A DNA stretch of 14,208 bases, taken from assembly GCA_016256075.1 (NCBI GenBank), contig SDVU01000377.1, positions 1-14,208 on the forward strand. Reading direction: 5' to 3'. Shown here one piece after another: positions 7,546-14,208 of the stretch. The position numbers and the translations under genes were made by a program. Each line of letters opens with the position of its first letter. The first letter of the stretch is position 1. Origin of the DNA: Dictyocoela muelleri. Its lineage: Eukaryota; Microsporidia. The notes under the pieces were generated by a model. It did not search any database. It worked only from the letters and a program-made list of their open reading frames with translations, and was not told where the DNA came from.

Positions 7546-7548
7546 CCC
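7546..7548 (+). promoter_or_regulatory. CCC start motif of the ligase gene
   Basis: CCC directly abuts the ATG at 7549 (ACTTACCCATG). It supports this start over the out-of-frame ATG at 7512. Confidence 0.6.
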
Positions 7549-8580
7549 ATGCCAACTTTGAGAATTTACGAAACCGTCGAATCAACACAAAAGCTAATAA
7601 CAACAAAATCATCGGACATTTTTGTTGCCAAAAATCAAACAAATGGTTATGGCAGACATGGTTCAACCTGGTTATCCAGAGGTCTTACCTTTTCATATTT
7701 ATCTGATGATTCAGTTTCAGTCATATGCAATAAACTTTGTCTATCACTAAGAAATGTGGGAATTGGTTGTTACAGAAAATGGCCTAACGATATAATGTTA
7801 AAAACTATAAATGATTATTTATTTGATCAATATAACCCTAATATCTATCATATTCAAAAAGATAGACAGGGTAAAAATTGTGTTTATCTAGATGGATACA
7901 AAGTTGGTGGTGTAATAATAGAAAAAATAAATAATCTTTCTATTGCTGGTGTAGGGCTTAATATTGATTGTAGTAATATCGATAATTATTTAAAAAAATA
8001 TAATCGGAGGCTATGTTTTGATGAAAATGGGCTTGAATATCTTAAGGTAGATATCGATGAGTTAGGCGATCTTGACGAGTTGAATAATCGCGATAAATTA
8101 GAAGATATCGATGACTCAAATGATATCGATGGCTTAGATGTTATCGATGACCTAGATTATCGTGATGATTTAAATGATATCGATGACTTATATGATCGCG
8201 ATTACTTAGATGATCTCGAAAAAATTGAAATCGAGGATTATGATGATAAATACAATGATCAATTAAATGGTGATCATATTGATAGTAATGAAAATAATAA
8301 TCAAAATAAATATCAGCAATACAAATCGATTAATGAGTTGACAAATATAAATCCCGATCCAGTCGAATTTTTAAAAATATTTTCGAAAATAATCTCAAAG
8401 TCATCAGAAATTCCTAATTTTTTAGAAATACCCAATTTTTTGTATTTTGAAAATAAAAAATATATGTTCATCTCTGAAACTGAAAATGGATTGAGGATTT
8501 GTGATCGAAAAGGAAATGAAATTATAGTCGATGATTCCTATTCACTTGTTGGTGATACTTTGAAGTTTAAAGATAAATAA
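7549..8580 (+). CDS. BPL1: Biotin--protein ligase (BirA/BPL family)
   Basis: The enzyme adenylates biotin and transfers it to a lysine of a carboxylase biotin domain. Catalytic landmarks are in order: ESTQ (11-14), AKNQTNGYGRHGSTW (27-41, the biotinyl-AMP loop), KWPND (77-81), KVGGVIIE (118-125, with the active-site Lys118) and GVGLN (134-138). In the usual GRGRxG loop the first Arg is Tyr34; the Arg matching E. coli Arg118 is kept as Arg36. There is no N-terminal DNA-binding domain and no long eukaryotic N-terminal extension. Two insertions are unusual: about 36 residues (82-117) where E. coli has only a few, and an acidic tract (about 168-237) before the C-terminal SH3-like part (YMFISETENGLRICDRKG). 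The acidic tract contains six hexapeptide repeats. All landmark residues and the frame are intact. The acceptor carboxylase is not in this window. Confidence 0.92.
   Translation: MPTLRIYETVESTQKLITTKSSDIFVAKNQTNGYGRHGSTWLSRGLTFSYLSDDSVSVICNKLCLSLRNVGIGCYRKWPNDIMLKTINDYLFDQYNPNIYHIQKDRQGKNCVYLDGYKVGGVIIEKINNLSIAGVGLNIDCSNIDNYLKKYNRRLCFDENGLEYLKVDIDELGDLDELNNRDKLEDIDDSNDIDGLDVIDDLDYRDDLNDIDDLYDRDYLDDLEKIEIEDYDDKYNDQLNGDHIDSNENNNQNKYQQYKSINELTNINPDPVEFLKIFSKIISKSSEIPNFLEIPNFLYFENKKYMFISETENGLRICDRKGNEIIVDDSYSLVGDTLKFKDK
8104..8211 (+). repeat. In-frame 18-bp repeats inside the ligase gene
   Basis: Six units encode DIDDSN, DIDGLD, VIDDLD, YRDDLN, DIDDLY and DRDYLD (residues 186-221). The core codon string is GATATCGATGAC. 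Being a multiple of three, the array can grow or shrink without breaking the frame. It interrupts the ligase between its catalytic and C-terminal domains, where a surface loop is expected. Confidence 0.9.
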
Positions 8581-8582
8581 AG

Positions 8583-8588
8583 AATAAA
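8583..8588 (+). terminator. AATAAA polyadenylation signal of the ligase gene
   Basis: AATAAA begins two bases after the TAA stop. Very short 3' ends are usual in compact microsporidian genes. Confidence 0.5.
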
Positions 8589-8971
8589 ATCACAAATAAT
8601 TATTATTTAAAATATCTAGATAATTTTTTAATTTCATATTAGGCTTTTTGAAAAAAAAACGAAAAAGTCGTTTTTTTCGATTTTAATCTGGCATTTTTGT
8701 GAAAATAAAACTCCTTATGATTAAAATACCAAAATATAAAATCGGAAAATATGTATAAGAAATCGATTTATAATTAACAATAAATTTTTAATATACAAAG
8801 AAAAACACGGATAGGTTTTGAGTTCGCTTTTATCTGTCTGTGGACAAAAATTCTTAAGTTTTTACCCCCCTCCCCTAAAATGACAAAGTTCTTGAGACTA
8901 TAAGTGATAAAAGATTTACTTGTTGTTAACAACTTTTACTTAAGTTTAAACAAAAAGAGTGAGGGTAAATT
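8589..8971. other. Gene-free spacer with a small hairpin
   Basis: I see no gene. At 8653-8677 AAAAAAACGA and TCGTTTTTTT form a 10-bp hairpin with a 5-base loop. A C-rich run (CCCCCCTCCCC) lies near 8864-8876. Neither can be assigned a role from sequence alone. Confidence 0.55.
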
Positions 8972-9103
8972 GGATCTTGACCGTTTTTTCATCCATTATA
9001 CTTTTAGGCCGTTTTTTTCTCCCATTTTTATTTTAAAATATATTGTAAATTTTTTTGTATCCCGTTTTTTTATCCCCATGGGAAAAAAAAACGGTCAAGA
9101 TCC
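8972..9103. mobile_element. 132-bp MITE with 8-bp duplication, Merlin-like
   Basis: The ends are inverted repeats of at least 18 bp (GGATCTTGACCGTTTTTT at 8972-8989 and its complement at 9086-9103). The flanks are GGTAAATT (8964-8971) and GGTAAATG (9104-9111), an 8-bp duplication with one change. The GGATC terminus and the 8-bp duplication both match the Merlin element at 2512-3637. The right end is again palindromic: CCGTTTTTTTATCCCC-AT-GGGA... at 9062-9094. There is no coding capacity. Confidence 0.75.
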
Positions 9104-9232
9104 GGTAAATGTTTCCAGAGATGCACTACAAAAGGTTAAGGTGTTAGATTAAGATTAATATATTCAAATTCAATACACATTAAAGGTGAACATCAGCATC
9201 CCGATGATGAAAAAAAGCATTTGGTTTTAATC

Positions 9233-9259
9233 TGGTTTTCCCCTAAGGGGAAAAAACCA
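9233..9259. repeat. Isolated palindrome TGGTTTTCCCC-TA-AGGGG...
   Basis: A 27-bp near-perfect palindrome with a CCCC/GGGG core, similar in design to the transposon ends in this window, lies about 25 bp before a SINE head. No partner end is evident, so it may be a solo end or footprint. Confidence 0.6.
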
Positions 9260-9282
9260 TTATATTCCTGATTTTTTTGGGA

Positions 9283-9735
9283 GCCATATAGCTCAGTGGT
9301 TAACACTCCTGAATTAAAATTTAAGTATCGAGGTTCGAATCCCGATGACGTCAATCTTTTTAAATAATGAAGGAATGACATTAAGCGGTCAAAAACTATA
9401 GAATTAAGTATTAATATAGAGTTGTTCCCATGTGGTATAGCTGATTAAGACTTACTCTAATATGAAAATGAAGCAAAATGGACTCTCCTAGGTGTGGTAT
9501 GAGTGTGGAGACTCATCTCGCCAAAATAACTAGTGAAAAGAAATTCATGAAAAGCCATTAATAACCTGTATCCTGCTGAGTCGTTTAAAAAACGAAACTC
9601 GTGTATACAGCTGGGCTTATATGTAGCCTAGGAAGTGACTTATTATAGGAACGCCAATAACTGAGGGTCGCATATCCAATTAGGAGACGGCACTCGGGAT
9701 TGGAAGCTATGGATATGGTCAGCATGTAATATATA
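9283..9735 (+). mobile_element. tRNA-derived SINE, full length, best preserved
   Basis: This is the reference copy, 453 bp. The head has box A (TAGCTCAGTGG, 9289-9299) and a perfect box B (GGTTCGAATCC, 9332-9342). Around box B, ATCG(A)GG pairs with CCCGAT, a T-arm with one bulged base, so a tRNA ancestor is likely. A T5 run just after the head (9356-9360) could stop polymerase III early. The body shares landmarks with the other copies along its whole length and ends GTCAGCATGTAATATATA with no poly(A). I see no protein frame and no clear target duplication. Confidence 0.87.
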
Positions 9736-9771
9736 ATGGAAATTGAAGTATCAAGCCACGAAACTCGCCAA

Positions 9772-10155
9772 AAGTTTTAATAAATAATTAGTATTGCCAT
9801 TAAGTTATAAATAATTATATAGTTTTAGTAATAATATAAAATTGTCCCTGTGAAGTAGAAGTGGTTAAGACTTTATATAATATACCAATGACGCAGAATG
9901 ATGCCTTTTAATTGCGAGGAAGAATGCTGCGACACATATCAGCAAAATAAGTAGTGAAAATATAAAAATGATGAAGGCCATAAAATACCAGTATTAAGCT
10001 GAGTTATTGATAAAATGAAAATAGTCTATACAGCAGAGCCTTTGGAAGTTATAAGTTACGTATTTATGGAACATCAAGAACCAAAGGTCTAAAGACAAAG
10101 GTTGAAAACAAGTCTCTCAGTTAGAAACTATGTATGTTGTCAGCATGTAATATAT
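9772..10155 (+). mobile_element. tRNA-derived SINE, 5'-truncated copy
   Basis: Homology starts at TTAATAAATAATTAGTATTG, just downstream of where the head would end, and runs to GTTGTCAGCATGTAATATAT. It lies in direct tandem with the preceding full-length copy, 36 bp after its end. It is more diverged than that copy, so the two are not a recent tandem duplication. Confidence 0.8.
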
Positions 10156-10796
10156 GGTTGATATATTTATGTAAGATTAAAATTATAACCTGTTTTGCCT
10201 CAAATAATACTAATAAGGTAACTCATGATAAATAAAAATTGCAGATCTAGTTGCCATTTCTCAACTTAATATTAATATATAAATTTGAACACCAAATATC
10301 AAAGATCTAAAAATATAGGATGCTTCTAAATAAAACCGGTAAATGCTTAATTCGACCATATTTTAAAAACCTGACCTTTTCATTTTTTTAAAAACTTGTT
10401 TTTGGTACTTGTTTTTTAGTTCCTAGAAATGACAAATTTATCGTAGGACAATGCACTCAATAAATTTATTTTAAGAAATAAAATAAAAAAAATAAGCCAC
10501 AATGAGCTTATATGTATGGCTTGCAGTAAAAGTCTGAAAAAACACCAAAAGAAGTAAAGAAATATGTTAAAAGACATCTTAAATTGCAGATGCATGTTAT
10601 AAATTAAAAGAGTGGGTATTTAAAAATCAGGTGAAAAAGTTTTCTATTATAGTTTTTAATGAGGCATTTAATTTAAATTTTGTTTAGAGGGTTACTTCAG
10701 CAACATCCCGCGTTATAAATAAAAAGATCTATTTTTTTAGATTTCATAGGTAAAACAATACACAATGAATCTTTTTACAAGAAGGTAATGAATCCA
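10156..10796. other. Gene-free region with a possible transposase relic
   Basis: No intact gene is visible. On the plus strand near 10490-10600 a broken reading gives ELICMACSKSLKKH and NMLKDILNCRC. This resembles the Cys-x2-Cys ... Leu-x2-His/Asp-Leu-x-Cys pattern of BED-type zinc fingers at hAT transposase N-termini. Stops lie within it, and nothing downstream confirms a hAT body. Treat it as a weak hint. Confidence 0.3.
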
Positions 10797-11007
10797 CCAT
10801 ATAGCTCGGTAGTTACACTATTTAATGTAAAATTTAAGTATCGTGGTTCGAATCCCACTGACGTAACTCTTTAATAAATAATGGGGAAATGACATTAAGC
10901 TGTCAAAAACTATAGAAATATATTCTATATACAGCTGTTAAGTTTGGTATAGCTGGTTAAGACTTGGATCTATATGACAATGAAGCTGGGAGAACTCTCC
11001 TAAGCGT
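10797..11007 (+). mobile_element. tRNA-derived SINE, 3' part cut by a MULE
   Basis: The head has a drifted box A (TAGCTCGGTAG) and a perfect box B (GGTTCGAATCC, 10845-10855). The body follows the family through CTGGTTAAGACTTGG and ACTCTCCTAAGCGT, then stops matching near 11007. A palindrome and a FLYWCH-type MULE frame begin there. The remaining 3' half is not seen nearby. Confidence 0.8.
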
Positions 11008-11010
11008 AAT

Positions 11011-11777
11011 CAGACAACTCGTCTCAGTGGGACGAGTTGTTTTTTTGTCTGCAAAAAATAACCCCTATGAATCAGGATCAAATTTATTTTATTAAAAGTC
11101 AAAGAGGTAAAAAGGAAATTTTATACCAAGGATACTCTTACAAATTAAATCGATCAGAAACAGATAGATCGACGTAAAGATGTAAAGATCGTAAATGTAA
11201 TGGAAGCTTATTTCTAAAGAATGAACAATTTACGGACAGTATTCCGTATTCTCATGATATATCTTTGGAAATGAATGAAGCAGAGTATTTGAGAGATAAA
11301 GCGAGGAATATATCTCTGATAGTATCAGAAATATTCTGTGATATTATAACAAAAGAGTTGGAATAATTAATAGTTCTATTTTAGAATATCTTCCAATGAA
11401 AAAAAAACATTATTGATAATATTACAAAATTTCGAAAAAAAATAATATTAGTAATAATTTGGTGAAATTCTCAGTAAAATGGAGACAAAAAATGGTGATG
11501 AATTATTTTTATTGCGCGATTCTGTCCAGAATCAGAAAATAGATTTTTAATTTTTTCAACAGAATCACATTTATCCTACTTGAAAAAATCTGATGTTTGG
11601 TATTGTGACTGAACTTTCAAATTCTGCACAAGAGGTTTTGAATAATTATATACAATAATGGGAAAAACAAAAACAAATTCTTTCTTTTTGTATATATTAT
11701 TATGAGTAGAGCAACACGAAATAGGCGACTACAATAGACAAAAAAAGGCAAATTACAAAACTTGAATAGGTATATGA
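11011..11777 (+). mobile_element. Second MULE, left end and N-terminal part, decayed
   Basis: The left boundary is a palindrome at 11014-11040 (ACAACTCGTC...GACGAGTTGT) nested inside an outer CAGAC/GTCTG pair (11011-11015 and 11047-11051). A broken MULE transposase follows. The sequence can be followed to about 11730 and is then replaced by the hAT element. No matching right end was found, so the element is truncated or interrupted. Confidence 0.6.
11067..11730 (+). pseudogene. MULE transposase N-terminal part with FLYWCH finger, broken
   Basis: The ATG at 11067 follows ACCCCT, the same CCC start context as the host genes. The first 36 codons (MNQDQIYFIKSQRGK...) end at a TAA at 11175. The same frame then resumes with RCKDRKCNGSLFLKNEQ, closely matching RCQSRKCQGVIYLKDD of the first MULE, and YSHDISLEMNEAEYL. 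After another stop the frame changes. At about 11550-11640 FSTESHLSYLKKSDVWYCD and TFKFCTRGF form the first-Asp block of MULE transposases, with a stop in place of the Gly of DGTFK. The other two catalytic blocks are absent. The two MULEs are relatives, not recent copies. Confidence 0.7.
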
Positions 11778-13552
11778 TAGGCATTTTTATTTTAAAAAAT
11801 TTTAATATAAAATATCATATGATTTTTTATAATGTTATCTATTTTTAAAAAACTTAGAAATTAAAAAATACTACAATACAAAAGTTTATAACAATTTTTA
11901 AATTTAAAATGAATATTTTTTTATTTTAAGCTGTTTATGTTTTTATTATTGTAATAAAGTAACATTTATTTTTAATATTTAATTTAGAAAATCTCCTTTC
12001 TTTCTGAAGATTTTTTTTGAAGCATCGAAAAACTTCTCTCTACTAAATTGGTAGTTCCATGACATTCATTTATACGACTCTTAAGATATGGACTTATTTC
12101 ATTCAAAACTTGGAATTTCGAAAAATCATTTTCCTTAATACTTTTCCGTACGTATTCTTTTAAACCAAGTTCATCATTATTAAATGATAATTTTTCTGTC
12201 ATTTCAATGGCATTTTTAATTTTAGAATTTTCACTCGTGGCGATGATAATATATTCAAATAAATTTATGTATCTTTTAGATATTTATTGCAACTCCAGCA
12301 TGAGTGAACTCTCGTAATAAGCCGAATGTGCTGCCAAATATAATAACCCCACCATCTATGTTATCTAAAACATTTTTTATTTCGTTTATATTTTCTTAAT
12401 AAAAAAGGCGGCATTAAGCCAACTTCCCCACCTGGTAACTATATGAGATGTTATTATTCCGATATGATTAAATTCATTTTTTTAAGATTGATTTTTTACA
12501 CTTAATCTCTTCATTGAGGCAATTATATCATCAACTTTCCGATAATTCAATTTTATTTTTTGAGCGAAGTTATGAAGTATATGAGTAAAGCATATTGTAT
12601 GTAAAAGATTTGGGTTAAATAACTTAAGATTTTCACCAGCCTTCATCATATATCTAGCAGAATAAGTTTGTAGCAATATGAATTTGTTTCTATTCAAATT
12701 AAATTCTTTAATTATATCATCAACTACTATGGTTATTGTTACGTTTTTTACGCTGATAACAGTTTCAATAACATCAACAAATAAATATTTTGTTGGCTCT
12801 TCGATATCCCACATTATTATATTAATAAATTTTCTCCAAAAATTGTGTCTCGTCTATCATTATGAAATAATTTTAATCATAAAAATATTTTTTGATAAAA
12901 TCATATTTTCTTCAAATTTTAATTTTAAATAACTCGGTATTGTTGTTTAAAAGGTAGCTTTAACATTCAAATTTTCAAACATATTTATTATTGATGGGTG
13001 TCTTATTTTATAAATAGGGATATTTGCAGCAGAAAACCCATCAAATATAATATTCTTAATTTCAGTAGTAAAGAAATTTAAAATTGTTTGATTCAAGATA
13101 TTTTTGCATTCCACGTTTTTATTATGCATTTCTGTAAGTAAATGCTGAGTGACATGATACTTTTTGGTTGTATTGACAAATACATTGTAATGTTTACAGT
13201 ATAGTAAGCCTTTTTCATTTATAAAAAACTTTCGGATGCCATCTCAATATATTTTTGCAATTTGTGTTTTAATTTGTTTACCATTGGTAGATATTTTTTT
13301 TAAATAAATGCATTTTGGTTAATTCTGTTTTTTTGAAATAATTTAGAATTTTTAATTAGAAAATAGAATATTTTTATAAATTTCAGTATTCAATTCATAA
13401 TGTGATATCGGATGCTTTCTTATGAAAATTAATTTAATAAATTTTGCTTGAATTTCAAATGGGTGTGATTTGATAGTATAAAATTTAAATATGCACATAG
13501 TTGACATATAAATAAAAATTGATATATAAAAAATCATAAATAAAAATGCCTA
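11778..13552 (-). mobile_element. hAT DNA transposon, decayed
   Basis: The ends TAGGCATTTTTATTT (from 11778) and its near-complement (to 13552) face each other, and TAGG agrees with the loose YAGNG start of hAT ends. A broken minus-strand hAT transposase lies between. On the right the terminal motif is mirrored outward, making a palindrome (13543-13568), and a further GCATTTTT occurs at 13607. The true right edge is therefore uncertain. I found no matching 8-bp duplication. Confidence 0.6.
11984..13284 (-). pseudogene. hAT transposase with BED-like zinc finger, broken
   Basis: Read from the ATG at 13284: MVNKLKHKLQKYIEM, a frameshift, then GIRKFFINEKGLLYCKHYN...VTQHLLTEMHNKN. The last is a BED/CGGBP1-like finger with a Cys followed by a His-x4-His-type pair. 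Next come FDGFSAANIPIYKIRHPSI and MIDETQFLEK, with the probable first catalytic Asp. After that: LLQTYSARYM, where the family has an Asp (L-x-T/S-D-x-A-x-YM) and this copy has Tyr; LLHTICFTHILHNFAQKI; HIVTRWGSWLNAAFFI; and NLVERSFSMLQKKSSER, the C-terminal dimerisation region with the catalytic Glu. At least four stops or frameshifts divide these blocks. The changed catalytic residue alone suggests it is dead. The order of motifs is complete, so the hAT call is firm. Confidence 0.8.
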
Positions 13553-13568
13553 TTAATAGGCATTTTTT
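13543..13568. repeat. 26-bp perfect palindrome at the hAT right edge
   Basis: AAAAATGCCTATT is followed by its complement AATAGGCATTTTT. The left half is the hAT terminal motif and the right half mirrors it outward, recalling the palindromic ends of the Merlin and MULE elements. Confidence 0.85.
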
Positions 13569-13859
13569 ATGAAAAATTTTAAAATAGGCAGAATAGGGAA
13601 AATAGGCATTTTTGGTTGCTCTAATTATTATCATATAATTTATATATACCAAGTTTTTACACAGAAATCCAGTATATAGCAAAATCTACAAAAAAGAAGA
13701 ATATTAAAATCTAAATTGTTTTTTCCACTATAGGGAAAAAATAAGACCCCTATAAAATCATTAATTCGGATTTTATAATGAATTTATACAAAGTATTTTT
13801 AAACAATCTTATTTTTTGCGTCAAAGAGATATATTGCGTGCTATAGCTTACTGTTATGG
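13569..13859. other. Gene-free A+T-rich stretch with hairpin
   Basis: No gene is seen. At 13719-13741 TTTTTTCC and GGAAAAAA flank a short centre (hairpin with a CC/GGG core), about 120 bp before a Merlin-like reading begins. This could be that element's left end. Confidence 0.4.
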
Positions 13860-14208
13860 TCGCAATAAACTTTTAAAAGAAGTTTTTTTATAAACGAAAT
13901 TCCGATAAAGGTGCTCGGAGGTACTATAAATAAAGTTGTATCGATTTCTAAAAATATGTGAGTGTTCGTAGGTGTAGTTTTTTCGAGGATAGGAAGATGA
14001 TCCATCTTTCAGATTGTCTTATCATCATTTATTATTTAGCAACTAACGTCCAAAAAAATTATTATATATTATGATTTAAACACTCAACAGTCTCTAAGTT
14101 AAAATCCGGCACTCTATATTCATAGGGGACCCAAAAATCTTCTCATCCATACGAGCTTATGACAAGGTAAAAAATATTTGAATTATATACGAAGAGCTAA
14201 TATGAGAG
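13860..14208 (+). pseudogene. Second Merlin/ISXO2-like transposase, N-terminal part, broken, runs off window
   Basis: One plus-strand frame reads KRNSDKGARRYYK, SCIDF, then KYVSVRRCSFFEDRKM and SDCLIIIYYLATNVQ (about 13895-14062). KYVSVRRCSFFED matches the KYKSIRSESF-FDNS block of the Merlin at 2512-3637 and the SIR-x-SFF signature of ISXO2 proteins. FKHSTVSKLKS follows where the helix-turn-helix-like segment is expected. In-frame stops occur before and after the block. The catalytic DDE part would lie beyond the right edge, so the call rests on the N-terminal signature alone. Confidence 0.5.

Noticed and set aside
8904-9152. Small plus-strand protein of 82 residues
   Set aside because: Most of it is the 132-bp MITE. 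Its Phe/Lys-rich composition comes from the T and A runs of the inverted ends.
9283-9355. A functional tRNA gene
   Set aside because: Both promoter boxes are good, but there is no acceptor-stem pairing and no normal anticodon loop. The same head recurs joined to the same body, so it is a SINE head.
9283-10155. LTR-type element made of two direct repeats
   Set aside because: The adjacent SINE copies are in direct order, but they have nothing between them but 36 bp. One is 5'-truncated, and there are no retroviral-type coding motifs in the window.
11984-13284. Domesticated (host-adopted) hAT transposase
   Set aside because: Multiple stops and frameshifts and a Tyr in place of the second catalytic Asp indicate decay rather than a conserved host function.

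Overview
The window is about three quarters A+T and looks like a transposon-rich stretch of a microsporidian nuclear genome. Evidence: two short intronless genes; a CCC or CCCC triplet a few bases before the ATG of both genes and of two transposase starts, which is the start-site motif described for microsporidia; DNA transposons of the Merlin, MULE/FLYWCH and hAT types; and the standard genetic code, with TGA and TAA both used as stops. The species cannot be named from this. Another reduced, A+T-rich eukaryote is possible but less likely.

Only two genes look intact. A 599-residue, helix-rich protein of unknown function lies on the minus strand (4193-5992). A 343-residue biotin--protein ligase of the BirA/BPL family lies on the plus strand (7549-8580). 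They are divergent, 1.56 kb apart. The gap holds one full-length SINE-like element, a 280-bp minisatellite and a 5'-truncated SINE whose 3' end lies about 50 bp before the ligase start.

Nearly everything else is mobile or repetitive. Left part (1-4060): a tRNA-headed SINE end, a Merlin-type MITE, a 61-bp foldback, a decayed MULE (858-2458) flanked by 79-bp direct repeats, and a 1,126-bp Merlin element (2512-3637) inserted with a perfect 8-bp target duplication into another SINE copy (2463-4051). Right part (8590-14208): a 132-bp MITE with a Merlin-like 8-bp duplication, three SINE copies, a second decayed MULE starting inside one of them, a decayed hAT element (about 11778-13552), and the start of a second Merlin-like transposase running off the right edge.

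Three patterns are most worth attention. The first is a family of roughly 455-bp tRNA-derived SINEs with at least seven copies or fragments, 5' truncation and a fixed 3' end lacking poly(A). The second is a recurring type of transposon end, a near-perfect palindrome with a CCC-RT-GGG-like core, seen on Merlin, MULE and MITE elements. The third is the ligase's acidic hexapeptide-repeat insertion. The two host genes show no obvious shared pathway.
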